From positions 5,126,001-5,190,000 of the forward strand of contig NZ_CP120863.1 in NCBI RefSeq assembly GCF_026191725.2: 64,000 nt of DNA. Reading direction: 5' to 3'. The stretch is from Roseibium porphyridii (GTDB taxonomy: Bacteria > Pseudomonadota > Alphaproteobacteria > Rhizobiales > Stappiaceae). Positions 8,864-18,752 of the stretch are shown here, in pieces. The position numbers were made by a program, and so were the translations under genes. The notes below the pieces were generated by a model. It was not told the origin of the DNA. It made no database searches and was given only the letters and a program-made list of their open reading frames with translations. Positions within the stretch are counted from its first letter, which is position 1. Each line of letters begins with the position of its first letter.

Positions 8864-10522
8864 ATGACGGACACGTTCGATTTTATCATTGTTGGTGCGG
8901 GCTCGGCCGGTTGCGCCATGGCATCCAGACTGTCGGAAGACGGCACCAATCGCGTTCTGGTACTGGAATTTGGCGGCACAGATGCTGGGCCGCTGATTCA
9001 GATGCCAGCGGCTCTTTCTTACCCGATGAACATGTCGCTATACGACTGGGGTTATTCCAGCGAACCCGAACCGCATTTGGGCGGTCGACGCTTGGCCACA
9101 CCCCGGGGCAAAGTCATCGGTGGCTCGTCCTCCGTCAATGGCATGGTCTATGTTCGCGGTCATGCCTGCGATTTCGACACCTGGGAGGAAATGGGGGCCG
9201 CCGGCTGGGGTTATCGGCATGTTCTGCCCTACTACAAGCGACTGGAAACGAGCCACGGCGGCCAGACAGGTTGGCGCGGGAGCAACGGTCCCCTTCATGT
9301 CCAGCGGGGATCAAAGTGGAACCCACTGTTTCAGGCATTCAAGGATGCGGGTGAACAGGCCGGCTACGGTGTGACAGGCGATTATAATGGCGAGCGCCAG
9401 GAAGGCTTTGCCGATATGGAGATGACGGTCCATCGGGGACGCCGATGGTCCGCAGCGAATGCTTATCTGAAGCCGGCTCTGAAACGCGGAAACCTTGATC
9501 TGATCAAGGGCGCGCTTGTGCGCAAGGTCCTGATCGAAAACAATCGCGCAGTCGGCGTGGAATTCGAGACAGGCGGGGAAATTCGCACGGCGCGCGCGGA
9601 ACGCGAAGTCGTGCTGGCGGCTTCCTCCATCAATTCTCCCAAAATCCTTATGCAGTCGGGCATCGGCGCAGCTGCTGACCTGAGTGCGCTTGGGATCGAT
9701 GTCGTCGCCGACAGGCCGGGTGTTGGTGCCAACCTTCAAGACCATCTGGAGCTCTACATTCAGCAGGCCTGCGTTCAGCCGATCACGCTCTATAAGCACT
9801 GGAACCTTATCTCAAAGGCCGTGATCGGAGCACAGTGGCTGTTTTTCAAGAAAGGCCTTGGCGCGTCAAACCAGTTCGAAGCCGCTGCCTTCATTCGCTC
9901 AAAAGCCGGGGTGAAATATCCCGACATCCAGTATCACTTCCTGCCATTTGCAGTCCGCTACGACGGACAGGCCGCCGCTGAGGGCCACGGATTCCAGGCC
10001 CATGTTGGTCCGATGCGGTCAAAGTCACGCGGGGCCGTAAAACTGACGTCCAGCGACCCGCGCTCAAAACCCTCAATCTTCTTCAACTACATGTCTCACG
10101 AGGAAGACTGGGAAGATTTCCGCAAATGCATCAGGTTGACCCGTGAGCTCTTCGGTCAGGAAGCCTTTGCGGACTACCGCGGCAAGGAAATCCAGCCCGG
10201 TGACCATGTTCAAAGCGATGAAGCTCTGGATGATTTCATCCGGGAACACGCGGAAAGTGCTTATCACCCCTGCGGCACCTGTCGGATGGGTGCAAAGGAC
10301 GATCCGATGGCGGTTGTCGATCCTGAATGCCGTGTGATCGGCGTCGATGGATTGCGAGTTGCAGACAGCTCCATCTTTCCGTTAATCACCAATGGCAACT
10401 TGAATGCACCTTCGATAATGGTCGGAGAGAAAGCCTCCGACCATATTCTGGGCATCGACCCTCTTCCGGCATCCAATCAGGAACCCTGGATCCATCCGGA
10501 CTGGGAAACGTCCCAACGCTGA
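8864..10522 (+). CDS. betA: Choline dehydrogenase
   Basis: 552-residue GMC-family flavoenzyme that oxidises choline to betaine aldehyde at the membrane. Motifs: FAD-binding [16 protein letters not shown] at the N-terminus, GMC signature [14 protein letters not shown] near residue 85, and the catalytic region [12 protein letters not shown] followed by [14 protein letters not shown]. Length matches BetA. It starts 19 bp after betI with GGAG before the ATG. Confidence 0.95.
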   Translation: MTDTFDFIIVGAGSAGCAMASRLSEDGTNRVLVLEFGGTDAGPLIQMPAALSYPMNMSLYDWGYSSEPEPHLGGRRLATPRGKVIGGSSSVNGMVYVRGHACDFDTWEEMGAAGWGYRHVLPYYKRLETSHGGQTGWRGSNGPLHVQRGSKWNPLFQAFKDAGEQAGYGVTGDYNGERQEGFADMEMTVHRGRRWSAANAYLKPALKRGNLDLIKGALVRKVLIENNRAVGVEFETGGEIRTARAEREVVLAASSINSPKILMQSGIGAAADLSALGIDVVADRPGVGANLQDHLELYIQQACVQPITLYKHWNLISKAVIGAQWLFFKKGLGASNQFEAAAFIRSKAGVKYPDIQYHFLPFAVRYDGQAAAEGHGFQAHVGPMRSKSRGAVKLTSSDPRSKPSIFFNYMSHEEDWEDFRKCIRLTRELFGQEAFADYRGKEIQPGDHVQSDEALDDFIREHAESAYHPCGTCRMGAKDDPMAVVDPECRVIGVDGLRVADSSIFPLITNGNLNAPSIMVGEKASDHILGIDPLPASNQEPWIHPDWETSQR

Positions 10523-10569
10523 AACGACCAACCGGTGCGCCGGTACCAAAAAAGATCAGGAGCCATTTC

Positions 10570-12033
10570 ATGCGCGCCCAACCTCAAGCCTCGCACTATG
10601 TCGGTGGCTCATACCTTGAAAGCCAGTCCGGCACGCCATTCGATTCGCTTTATCCGGCGACCGGAGAAGTCATTGCACGCATCGTCTCGGCCGATGACGC
10701 GATTGTCGACGCGGCGATAAAGTCCGCAAAAGAGGGTCAGAAAGTCTGGGCGGCGACACCGCCGGCCGAGCGTGGCCGCATCTTGCGCCGCACTGCAGAA
10801 ATCCTGCGTGAGAAAAACCGCGAACTGTCGATCCTTGAAACTCTGGACACAGGCAAACCCCTTCAGGAGACGCTGATTGCCGATGCCGCATCTGGTGCCG
10901 ACTGTCTTGAATATTATGGCGGTCTTGCCGCGACACTGACAGGCGAACATATCGAGCTCGGCGGTGCCTTTGCCTATACCAAGCGTGAGCCGCTCGGTAT
11001 CTGCTTCGGTATCGGTGCCTGGAACTACCCAATCCAGATCGCGTGCTGGAAAGCCGCTCCTGCGCTTGTCTGCGGCAATGCCATGATTTTCAAACCTTCC
11101 GAAGTGACGCCACTGAGCGCCCTGAAGCTTGCGGAAGCTTTCTCGGAAGCCGGTCTGCCGGACGGTGTTTTCAACGTCTTGCAGGGCTTTGGAGACGTCG
11201 GCGCAAAAATGGTGGCCCATCCGGACATTGCCAAGGTGTCGTTGACAGGATCTGTGCCGACAGGTGCCAAAGTCGCGGCCCTTGCCGGTGAACATCTCAA
11301 GAAAACAACCCTGGAACTTGGCGGCAAGTCACCGCTGATCATTTTCGACGATGCGGATATCGAGAACGCTATTTCCGCAGCAATCAACGCAAACTTCTAT
11401 TCAACGGGTCAAATCTGCTCGAACGGCACCCGGGTTTTCGTTCATAGCGGCATCAAGGAAGAATTCCTGAAGCGGCTCGCGGAGCGCACCAAGACAGCCA
11501 TTCTTGGTGATCCACTGGACGAAGCGACTTCCATCGGACCACTGGTTTCCCGGCAGCAGCTGGACAAGGTGATGCACTACCTCAAGGTCGGTCAGAATGA
11601 AGGGGCCCGGCTTGTCTGCGGTGGGAATGCGGCAAAGGTAGACAGTTTCCCTGATGGTTATTTCGTCGAACCAACAGTCTTTGCGGATGTCAGCGACGAT
11701 ATGACCATCGCGCGTGAAGAAATCTTCGGCCCAGTGCTGAGCGTTCTTGATTTTGACGACGAGACGGATGTCGTTGACCGGGCAAACGACACGGAGTTCG
11801 GCCTCGCCGCCGGCGTTTTCACCCGAGATATTCAGCGCGCACACCGGGTCATCGACCGCTTGCAAGCAGGTACCTGCTGGATCAACACCTACAACCTCAC
11901 CCCCATCGAAATGCCGTTTGGCGGTTACAAGAAATCTGGTATCGGTCGCGAAAACGGTCATGCTGCGATCGACTATTACAGCCAGATCAAAAGCGTCTAT
12001 GTGGAAATGGGCGGGGTCGAAGCTGCATTCTGA
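10570..12033 (+). CDS. betB: Betaine aldehyde dehydrogenase
   Basis: 487 residues from the ATG at 10570 (AGGAG upstream); a longer in-frame extension runs into betA and is rejected. NAD(P)-dependent aldehyde dehydrogenase with the nucleophile Cys283 in TGQICSNG and the general base in LELGGKSP. It converts betaine aldehyde to glycine betaine, completing the pathway begun by BetA. It follows betA by 47 bp and is closed by a terminator. Confidence 0.95.
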   Translation: MRAQPQASHYVGGSYLESQSGTPFDSLYPATGEVIARIVSADDAIVDAAIKSAKEGQKVWAATPPAERGRILRRTAEILREKNRELSILETLDTGKPLQETLIADAASGADCLEYYGGLAATLTGEHIELGGAFAYTKREPLGICFGIGAWNYPIQIACWKAAPALVCGNAMIFKPSEVTPLSALKLAEAFSEAGLPDGVFNVLQGFGDVGAKMVAHPDIAKVSLTGSVPTGAKVAALAGEHLKKTTLELGGKSPLIIFDDADIENAISAAINANFYSTGQICSNGTRVFVHSGIKEEFLKRLAERTKTAILGDPLDEATSIGPLVSRQQLDKVMHYLKVGQNEGARLVCGGNAAKVDSFPDGYFVEPTVFADVSDDMTIAREEIFGPVLSVLDFDDETDVVDRANDTEFGLAAGVFTRDIQRAHRVIDRLQAGTCWINTYNLTPIEMPFGGYKKSGIGRENGHAAIDYYSQIKSVYVEMGGVEAAF

Positions 12034-12061
12034 CCACAACGACCAAGTGGCACTCTCGATC

Positions 12062-12090
12062 ATCCCCGGCACGAAACGCCGGGGATTTTG
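12062..12090 (+). terminator. Rho-independent terminator after betB
   Basis: The 9-bp stem ATCCCCGGC/GCCGGGGAT with a 7-nt loop is followed by TTTTG. It ends the betI-betA-betB transcript. Confidence 0.85.
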
Positions 12091-12173
12091 TTTGCCCAGC
12101 TATTTTGCGAACCTGAGTTTGAACTATATGTCCTGTTGACCCATCTGATCCCGGCGACACCATCGGAGCCCGC

Positions 12174-13457
12174 ATGAACCAGGCAATGCTTGACCCCACC
12201 CCACGCAGCTATGCCCCGCATGTGCATCTTCTGAACCGCTCCCAACGAGGTCCTTCCAGCGCTCCAGCAAAACAGACACTTGACGATCTTCACGGCTGGC
12301 TTTTGCACGACGCCACCAAGATCGACAATGTCATGCTGATGTTCGAAGAGTTCATGTGGCGCTGCAAGGCGGCCGATCTCGGCATTGACCGCTGTACCCT
12401 TCACATCGGGACGCTTCATCCGCGTGTCATCGGCTTTTCGTGGTTCTGGAGCAGCAAAGACGAAATTTGCGATGAGATCGCAGCAGATTCAAATGCCATC
12501 AATCAAGAGGCCTTCACCCGCAATCCACTCTACAAAGTCATCATGCAGGGTGAGACGATCAAGGTTGACCTTGAATCGGAAGAAGGTCGAAACTCAGCGC
12601 CTCTCATGGGCGAGCTTGCGGAGCAAGGCTTCACTGTCTATGCCGCGGTGCCCCTGAGCGCGACCGGACAGACGTTCAACGCGATGACTTTCGCATCCAC
12701 CAAGCCCGGTGGTTTCCCTGTCGATGGCAAGGAAAAAATCCGTGGCCTGATCGACCTTCTGGCGCTGCATGTCGAGCGTCACATCGTCCAGCGGATAGCA
12801 CGCAACGTCGCTGACACGTATCTCGGCCCGATTGCAGGTCGACGTGTCCTGGACGGGGAAATTCGCCGTGGAGACGGAGAGGCAATCGAAGCCGTCGTTT
12901 TCATGTCGGATATGCGCGGGTTCACGCAGCTCGCCGATCGGCTCAGCGGCCCGGAAGTCACAGCGATCCTCAACGCATATTTCGACCGAGTGTCCGAAGC
13001 CGTCTTGTCCCATGGCGGCGACATCCTGAAATTCATGGGGGACGGCATCCTTGCCGTCTTCGATCAGAAAGCGATGGGGGAAACGGCAGCGGCCAACGCT
13101 GCGGTGAAAGCCTCCAAGGCAGCGCTGAACGCAATAGATGAACTGAATGAAGCGCCATTGGATGAATTGCCGGATCCGGCACTCTGGCACCCACTGAAGA
13201 TCGGTATCGGTCTGCACCGGGGCGAAGTTTTCTTTGGCAATGTCGGAGGCGAAGAACGTCTGGACTTCACAGTTATTGGTCGGGCGGTGAATGAAACCAG
13301 CCGCGTGGAATCACTTTGCAAACCACTTGGCCGGGAACTTCTACTGACCGAACCTGTTCGTGCATCCTTATCAGGAGACTTGCGCACGGATTTGAATGAG
13401 ATGGGAGAACATGCGTTGCGCGGTGTTGGCAAGCCAGTTGCCATTTTTGCAGCCTGA
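12174..13457 (+). CDS. Class III adenylate/guanylate cyclase, soluble
   Basis: 427 residues. The C-terminal half (about 230-425) is a class III cyclase domain: metal aspartates in FMSDMRGFT and in KFMGDGILAVF, and the transition-state Asn and Arg in RAVNETSR. The N-terminal about 220 residues have no membrane segment and look like a GAF-like sensory region shared by many rhizobial cyclases. The protein should make cAMP or cGMP in the cytosol in response to an unknown signal. It stands alone; a hairpin separates it from the convergent hemP. Confidence 0.85.
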   Translation: MNQAMLDPTPRSYAPHVHLLNRSQRGPSSAPAKQTLDDLHGWLLHDATKIDNVMLMFEEFMWRCKAADLGIDRCTLHIGTLHPRVIGFSWFWSSKDEICDEIAADSNAINQEAFTRNPLYKVIMQGETIKVDLESEEGRNSAPLMGELAEQGFTVYAAVPLSATGQTFNAMTFASTKPGGFPVDGKEKIRGLIDLLALHVERHIVQRIARNVADTYLGPIAGRRVLDGEIRRGDGEAIEAVVFMSDMRGFTQLADRLSGPEVTAILNAYFDRVSEAVLSHGGDILKFMGDGILAVFDQKAMGETAAANAAVKASKAALNAIDELNEAPLDELPDPALWHPLKIGIGLHRGEVFFGNVGGEERLDFTVIGRAVNETSRVESLCKPLGRELLLTEPVRASLSGDLRTDLNEMGEHALRGVGKPVAIFAA

Positions 13458-13466
13458 TCAACATTC

Positions 13467-13493
13467 GGTCGCCTAACACTGACTTAGGCGACC
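13467..13493. terminator. Hairpin between convergent cyclase and hemP
   Basis: A perfect 10-bp stem GGTCGCCTAA/TTAGGCGACC with a 7-nt loop lies between the two convergent stop codons. There is no long T run on either side, so termination strength is uncertain. Confidence 0.6.
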
Positions 13494-13518
13494 CGCATTC
13501 TTGTCGGCTCAGGTACTG

Positions 13519-13731
13519 CTATTTCGTCAGAATGAGCTTGCCCTGTTTGGTAATGGATAGCCGGTAGGTTTCGTCGTTGTGCTGGATCTCGATCTGACGG
13601 AGATTTCCGAATAGCTCACGGGTATCCAGCTCAGTTTTTTCTCTTTTCGAGCTTGCAGGCAATGGCGGCCTGTTCCGGCTGGAGGAAGCGAGAGACAGAC
13701 GTTGCTTCTGGCTGTTAGCGATCAGTGTCAT
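13519..13731 (-). CDS. hemP: Hemin uptake protein HemP
   Basis: 70 residues from ATG 13731. A TTG at 13740 (three residues longer) has the better-placed AAGGA and could be the real start. The C-terminal half carries the HemP hallmark: ELFGNLRQIEIQHNDETYRLSITKQGKLILTK. HemP proteins are small iron-regulated proteins needed for heme uptake expression or transport; no receptor gene lies beside it here. A long leader of about 100 nt contains a hairpin with GCCCGC/GCGGGC arms (13765-13799), and an iron-type palindrome lies at the promoter. Confidence 0.85.
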   Translation of the reverse strand: MTLIANSQKQRLSLASSSRNRPPLPASSKREKTELDTRELFGNLRQIEIQHNDETYRLSITKQGKLILTK

Positions 13732-13845
13732 GGCGCGCAAACGGTCCTTGGCCCTTATTGTGCTGCCCGCTAAGGCCTCCTAGAGGAGCAACAGCGGGCG
13801 ATTTCGACGGCAAAAACAAAAGATGAGTTTTTAACTCCACTTTAT

Positions 13846-13866
13846 ACTTGACACTCATACTCAAGT
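13846..13866. promoter_or_regulatory. Iron-responsive (RirA/IRO-like) operator
   Basis: ACTTGA-N9-TCAAGT is a perfect palindrome containing the TGA-N9-TCA core described for the RirA iron-responsive operator. It abuts a TATAAA (13846-13841) facing hemP, and it contains a perfect TTGACA (13848-13853) that, with TATCAA 18 bp on (13872-13877), forms a plus-strand promoter. rirA itself lies 230 bp away. Confidence 0.65.
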
Positions 13867-13883
13867 TTTCCTATCAAAGCAAT

Positions 13884-14067
13884 GCCTGATCGAAACGGAA
13901 TTGGAAATCGCGTCCTCTGGTTTCGTTTCGGACAGGACCCCCGAGCAATCGGGGGTAAAAATGCCAGGCCAGCCAACCGCCCTCTCCTCTCCCTCAGCGG
14001 CAAGCCAGCCCGGCCTTTTCTCCAAAGGCATATCAAAAAAGGCGCTTACCGATTGGTAGCGCCTTTT
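13884..14067 (+). ncRNA. Candidate iron-regulated small RNA divergent from hemP
   Basis: A plus-strand transcript from the TTGACA/TATCAA promoter inside the iron box would start near 13884 and end at the hairpin with T runs at 14037-14067. It contains a perfect 8-bp stem capped by a GCAA tetraloop (13937-13956) and a C/U-rich single-stranded stretch (about 13979-13995) suited to pairing with ribosome sites. An overlapping frame of 65 codons looks non-coding and runs through the terminator. Position and control recall RyhB-like RNAs; homology is not claimed. Confidence 0.4.
14037..14067. terminator. Bidirectional terminator between candidate sRNA and rirA
   Basis: AAAAGGCGCT(T)ACC pairs with GGTAGCGCCTTTT around a GATT loop. 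A/T runs on both sides allow use by rirA (minus) and by the candidate plus-strand small RNA. Confidence 0.75.
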
Positions 14068-14090
14068 GCGTTTTCATGAGCGTCTAAGTA

Positions 14091-14555
14091 TCAGGCGTTG
14101 GCAGCGATCGGTGTTTTTGCGTTATCGATCTTCAACAGGTCGCGCATGCCAAACCGGTCTTCCGACAAATCCGCAATCGACTTTCCGTCGAGGACTTCCA
14201 TGAACGCTTCAAGCGCTTCATGCAGGAGACCATTGAAACCACAGGACACGATCAATGGGCAATCCTTGCGGCCGCTGTCAAAGCACTCTGCCAGCAGGAA
14301 GCTTTCTTCCGCAGCACGCACCACCTCACCGACTGTGATCTGCTCGGCCGAGCGGGCAAGCATGACGCCGCCATTTCGTCCACGAATGGTTCTGATCAGA
14401 TTGGCATCGACCAGCACCTTCATGATTTTGAACAGATGGGTTTCGGACATATCGAAGCTGGCGGCAATATCTGCGACCTTGCTTGGTTTGTCCGGGTTCA
14501 CGGCGCAATACATGAGCGCACGAACGGCATAGTTGGTTTGTTGTGTCAAGCGCAT
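14091..14555 (-). CDS. rirA: Rrf2-family iron regulator RirA
   Basis: 154 residues. The N-terminus MRLTQQTNYAVRALMYCA and the wing RGRNGGVMLAR are typical of Rrf2 proteins. Three cysteines, C91, C99 and C105, in the pattern ECFDSGRKDCPLIVSCGFN match the Fe-S cluster ligands of RirA. It should repress iron-uptake genes when iron is plentiful. A half-site resembling the hemP box (TTTGAGTATTAG, near 14599-14610) lies upstream, so autoregulation is possible but weakly supported. Confidence 0.88.
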   Translation of the reverse strand: MRLTQQTNYAVRALMYCAVNPDKPSKVADIAASFDMSETHLFKIMKVLVDANLIRTIRGRNGGVMLARSAEQITVGEVVRAAEESFLLAECFDSGRKDCPLIVSCGFNGLLHEALEAFMEVLDGKSIADLSEDRFGMRDLLKIDNAKTPIAANA

Positions 14556-14658
14556 GGCATAGATATGCGGTGCGCTGTCACAAAGGTCAATTCAAAATTT
14601 GAGTATTAGAGGCGACTTTTCGTCCTAGCCGCCACTTTATCATTGCTTCCCTGTTACT

Positions 14659-16272
14659 TCAGACAAGGTTTCGATAGCTGAAATAGTCAAAGTCTGCCGT
14701 TTTGGCCTGACCGGACGTATCCATCGCGTGCATTCCGACAAAAGCACCGGTGAAATTGCCATGAGCACCGCGGCCCGCAGCTTCGTCGGACAACAGAGTT
14801 GCATCAAATGCCGGACCGATCCGGTCCCAGTCACTTCCGGATGTCCGATACCAGAATCGCAGAGCCATTTCCTCAACTGTGACTTTCAATGCAACGGGAC
14901 CGCTTTCCGGCAACGAAACGGATTCTTGCAGAGGCGCTTTGATATGTCCCTCCGGATCGTCACCGGGAGAGCTCAGAATTGTCAGAACGCGCCCCTTAAC
15001 CTCGTCATGCGTTACAGCAAGATAGAAAAACTGCAATTGACCGTAGTATGCGATCAGTCCGGCTGTCTGTTGAAACGTTTCCGGTTGAAAATCGACAAGA
15101 GTTTCAGCCTCGTAGTCGTAGTGTGTCTGCCGCCTGGCAACAAACGCCTGTTCGAACCAGCTGCCAACGGATTCGCGTCCAAAGAGCCTCAAATGACCCG
15201 GCCGCTCCCTGAGCGAAAACAAACGGTCAGGATAGGGTGTGCGTAGCCACTGAAAAACATCCGGGAGTTCAGGACTGTCGAATTCATGTCGAGCGATTTC
15301 CTCTGGGAATACATGTTCCGGCAGGTTCGGTCCTGGTACGCTCGATTGTGGCGCAACACCGCCAGCTTCCAGCCGCAACCATCCATCATCGCCCCAGACG
15401 CATTTCTGGATCGCGGTCTCTCGACCCATCTGACAACGATCCTGACCAAGACGTGGTCGCCCCATCAAATGCACCAGATAGGTTTCACCAGTCTGGGTTT
15501 CGACAAAATCACCGTGCCCAGCCCTTTGGATCGGGTTGTCCGGATCGAACCGTGCCGTGACAACATGTTGTTCAGGATGGACGTCATATGGCCCACCAAT
15601 TTGCCGGGATCTGGCTAGTGTCACCGCGTGATCATAGGCAGTCCCTCCCTCTGCGGTCAGCAGGTAGTACCAACCATCACGCTTATAAAGATGCGGGCCT
15701 TCGGTCAGGGCGAGCGGAGTGCCCTTGAAAATATTCTGGATGGGTCCGATCAATGCCTGTTTGACGGGATCGTATTCCTGAAGCGCGATGCCGGCGAAGG
15801 AATTGTGGCCCACCCGATGGTCCCAGATCATGTTCAAAAACCATTTGCGTCCGTCTTCATCATGGAATAGCGACGGATCAAAGCCTGAGGAATTTGTGTA
15901 GACAGGATCTGACCAGGGACCCTCGATGTCAGGAGCGGTAACAATATAATTGTGCGCATCCTTGAAGGATCCGTCTTTGCGTTTCACATCTGTGTAAACA
16001 AGCCAGAAAAGACCATCGGCATAGGTGAGGCAAGGTGCCCAGATACCGCAGGAGTCCGGATTGCCGCGCATGTCCAATTGCTCGGGCCGGGTCAACGGAC
16101 GCATAACGAGCCGCCAGTTTTTCAAATCCCTGGAATGATGGATTTGAACGCCCGGAAACCATTCGAAGGTTGACGTTGCGATGTAGTAGTCGTTTCCCAC
16201 CCGGCAAATGGACGGATCAGGATTGAATCCGGGCAGGATGGGGTTTTGAATATCCTGAGGTGCGTTACTCAT
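14659..16272 (-). CDS. GH43 beta-xylosidase
   Basis: 537-residue glycoside hydrolase family 43 enzyme of the XynB type (five-bladed propeller plus C-terminal beta-sandwich). Catalytic residues are visible: base D19 in GFNPDPS, pKa modulator D132 in GFDPSLF, acid E191 in TEGPHLY. There is no signal peptide, so it is likely cytoplasmic and acts on imported xylo-oligosaccharides. It lies 62 bp downstream of a LacI-type regulator on the same strand, suggesting one transcript. No xylose transporter is present in the window. Confidence 0.9.
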   Translation of the reverse strand: MSNAPQDIQNPILPGFNPDPSICRVGNDYYIATSTFEWFPGVQIHHSRDLKNWRLVMRPLTRPEQLDMRGNPDSCGIWAPCLTYADGLFWLVYTDVKRKDGSFKDAHNYIVTAPDIEGPWSDPVYTNSSGFDPSLFHDEDGRKWFLNMIWDHRVGHNSFAGIALQEYDPVKQALIGPIQNIFKGTPLALTEGPHLYKRDGWYYLLTAEGGTAYDHAVTLARSRQIGGPYDVHPEQHVVTARFDPDNPIQRAGHGDFVETQTGETYLVHLMGRPRLGQDRCQMGRETAIQKCVWGDDGWLRLEAGGVAPQSSVPGPNLPEHVFPEEIARHEFDSPELPDVFQWLRTPYPDRLFSLRERPGHLRLFGRESVGSWFEQAFVARRQTHYDYEAETLVDFQPETFQQTAGLIAYYGQLQFFYLAVTHDEVKGRVLTILSSPGDDPEGHIKAPLQESVSLPESGPVALKVTVEEMALRFWYRTSGSDWDRIGPAFDATLLSDEAAGRGAHGNFTGAFVGMHAMDTSGQAKTADFDYFSYRNLV

Positions 16273-16334
16273 TCATTGTCTCCAAAATGCTCACGCTCAT
16301 ATTCCAGGGTCTCACGGAGTGTAGGGCGTTGTTC

Positions 16335-17390
16335 TCAGACTGGTTGGGTGAGTTCGGGACTTTCCGGCAAATTGTCCTTCAAAAACACATCGATACCGAT
16401 GCGTTCCTGCCCCTCAATGATCGGTGCGCCATCGCTGAGCGCCTTCAGAACCCGGATCGCACTGCGAATTTCGTGTCCAGGATCCTGCGCTATCACGGCG
16501 TCAAGAATGTTCAATCTCAGGGCCTGGCTGGTATAGGGTGTCAGTTCATGCCCCACAAAGACGATGTCACGCGCACGCCCTGAGGCCTGCAAAGCAGCAA
16601 TCGCGCCACGGTTTCCTGCGCCAATGTTGTAAAGACCGGCCACATCCGGGTGGTCGTTCAAAAGCCTTTGAACCAGATCCTGGTTGCGCGCGTTGTCATC
16701 GCGCCCTTCGCGCACTTTCAAAAGCTCCAGATGAGGGAAATCCGCCTCGATCACGGACCGGCAACCGGCAAAGCGATCCGCATGATCCCGCAACCCGAGT
16801 GAGCCCGCTATAAGACCAATCTTTGCCGGCTGACTTGGTAGGAAACGCCCAAGAAGCCGCCCTGCTGTCCTGCCGGCGGCCACATTGTCGATGCCCACAA
16901 AATGTTGACGTGTCGAAGATGGATGATCCGACACAAGCGTGACCACCGGCACTCCACGATCCTGAAGCCTGTCAATTGCCGCGCGCACTTCCGGGAAAGC
17001 CGGAGCAACGACCGCAACACCGTCGCAAACCGAACTGTCCAGAATGGCCAGGGTCCCAGCGACACGGTGGCCATCGAACGCATCAATCGGCTCGACATGG
17101 ACATGCATCCGGTCGCTGCTCAAGGATTGCGCATGGGTGGCAGCTTCGCGGGTCAGGTCTTCCATGAAGGCATTCGGACCGTTGGGGATCAGGAAATGGA
17201 AACGGTAAAGGCGCTTCTTCGCAAGCCCGGCAGCAAACACATCGGGCTTGTAGTTTAACGTGTCGACAGCCTTCTTGACCTTTTCGATGGTTGTTTTGCG
17301 CACACCCGGGCGTCCGTTCAGCACCCTGTCAACGGTTGCAAGGCTAACGCCGGCTGTTTCGGCCACATCGTGTATCGTTACGCGCTTCAT
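16335..17390 (-). CDS. LacI-family transcriptional regulator
   Basis: 351 residues. The LacI HTH and hinge occupy residues 1-60 (TIHDVAETAGVSLATVDRVLNGRPGVRKTTIEKV), followed by a periplasmic-binding-protein-like sugar domain. Gene order (regulator then GH43) suggests control of xyloside use, but the effector is unknown. A perfect palindrome 57 bp upstream of the start is a plausible autoregulatory site. Confidence 0.88.
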   Translation of the reverse strand: MKRVTIHDVAETAGVSLATVDRVLNGRPGVRKTTIEKVKKAVDTLNYKPDVFAAGLAKKRLYRFHFLIPNGPNAFMEDLTREAATHAQSLSSDRMHVHVEPIDAFDGHRVAGTLAILDSSVCDGVAVVAPAFPEVRAAIDRLQDRGVPVVTLVSDHPSSTRQHFVGIDNVAAGRTAGRLLGRFLPSQPAKIGLIAGSLGLRDHADRFAGCRSVIEADFPHLELLKVREGRDDNARNQDLVQRLLNDHPDVAGLYNIGAGNRGAIAALQASGRARDIVFVGHELTPYTSQALRLNILDAVIAQDPGHEIRSAIRVLKALSDGAPIIEGQERIGIDVFLKDNLPESPELTQPV

Positions 17391-17446
17391 TCCGACCTCT
17401 TCTCCGGCGCAAGTATACCGACGAATGAGGTGCGGTCATCAAAAAA

Positions 17447-17460
17447 TACGCATCTGCGTA
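17447..17460. promoter_or_regulatory. Putative LacI-type operator
   Basis: TACGCA-TC-TGCGTA is a perfect inverted repeat upstream of the LacI gene, flanked by A residues on both sides. Size and symmetry fit LacI-family sites. Confidence 0.5.
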
Positions 17461-17489
17461 AACTGCTGTAGCTATTAATTATTTCTGGG

Positions 17490-18668
17490 TCAGACGACCT
17501 GCCCCGCTGCATGGCCCGAAGACCAGGCCCACTGGAAGTTAAATCCGCCAAGATGCCCGGTGACATCGACCACTTCGCCAATGAAGTAAAGGCCTGATAC
17601 CTTGCTGGCCTCCATGGTTTTTGACGACAATTCCCTGGTGTCGATACCGCCAAGCGTCACTTCCGCGGTTCGATACCCTTCTGTTCCGACCGGTGTCAGT
17701 TGCCAGCGGTTCATTTGCTCACCGGCCCGGCGCAGAACCTTGTCTGATTGGTCCGCAAGCCGGCCCTTGAGCTTGTAAACTTCTGCGAGTTCATCTGCCA
17801 GCCTGTTCGGCAGCAGGGAGCCAAGAGCAGTCTTGAGGTCCTGTCTTGGCACCTCGTGCCGCGCTGTCTTCAAGACATCGAACACATCCGCCTCGGGAAC
17901 AAGATTGACCGAAATCGGCTTGCCTTCCTCCCAATAGGATGAAATCTGCAGGATCGACGGACCAGAGAGCCCGCGGTGCGTAAACAAAAGCCCTTCGCGG
18001 AAGGTCGTTTTCTGAAACGACACATTCGCGTCCAGTGAAACACCAGCCAGGCGGCCACACAGGTCTTTGTTCGCATCAGAAAAGGTCAAGGGAACGAGAG
18101 CGGCGCGCGGAGCAATAACTTTCAAGCCGAACTGTTTTGCCAGATCGTAGCCGAACCCCGTCGCCCCCATTTTCGGGATGGAGGGCCCACCCGTTGCAAT
18201 AACCAGCGACTGCGTCCTGAGAGGTCCTTTGGAGGTTGAAACGGAAAACCTGTCATCCGGTTTTTCAACGGCTTTGATATCCGTTTCCAACTGAAGCTTG
18301 CCACCGGCGCGTTCCAGTTCGTCAAGTAACATCCGGATGATGTCCTTTGCACTCTCATCGCAAAAGAGCTGGCCAAGCGTTTTCTCATGCCAGGCAATGC
18401 GGTGCTGATCAACAAGTGCCAGAAAGTCATGCTGTGTGTAGCGCTTCAAAGCAGAGACACAAAAACGCGGATTCTGAGACAGGAAATTCGCAGGCGTACA
18501 ATGAAGGTTGGTGAAATTGCACCGCCCGCCACCGGAAATGCGGATCTTGTCGGCGGGTCGTTTGGCATGGTCGATCACCATCACCTTGCGCCCACGCTTG
18601 GCCGCCTCAATCCCGCACATCAAACCCGCGGCTCCGCCGCCGAGCACCAATACATCCAGATCACGCAT
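17490..18668 (-). CDS. HI0933/BaiN-like FAD flavoprotein (second copy)
   Basis: 392 residues. FAD-binding LVLGGGAAGLMCGIEAAKRG at the N-terminus, the family motif KIRISGGGRCNFTN (about 42-55), and C-terminal LGGFNFQWAWSSG near the flavin. It is diverged from the copy at 2240-3463 and is closer to the YhiN-type branch. The reaction is unknown. It reads in the same direction as the LacI-GH43 genes but is about 100 bp upstream of them with an operator between. Confidence 0.83.
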   Translation of the reverse strand: MRDLDVLVLGGGAAGLMCGIEAAKRGRKVMVIDHAKRPADKIRISGGGRCNFTNLHCTPANFLSQNPRFCVSALKRYTQHDFLALVDQHRIAWHEKTLGQLFCDESAKDIIRMLLDELERAGGKLQLETDIKAVEKPDDRFSVSTSKGPLRTQSLVIATGGPSIPKMGATGFGYDLAKQFGLKVIAPRAALVPLTFSDANKDLCGRLAGVSLDANVSFQKTTFREGLLFTHRGLSGPSILQISSYWEEGKPISVNLVPEADVFDVLKTARHEVPRQDLKTALGSLLPNRLADELAEVYKLKGRLADQSDKVLRRAGEQMNRWQLTPVGTEGYRTAEVTLGGIDTRELSSKTMEASKVSGLYFIGEVVDVTGHLGGFNFQWAWSSGHAAGQVV

Positions 18669-18752
18669 GGGCGGCTGTATAGCGGCTTTCAGAGGCAGCG
18701 GTAAGAGATAACTTCATCTCGTTCCGGATCAAAGTTCGGCGGTCAATTGTCG

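Noticed and set aside
13882..14079. A 65-codon frame between hemP and rirA
   Set aside because: No ribosome site, composition unlike a protein, and it reads through the strong terminator hairpin.
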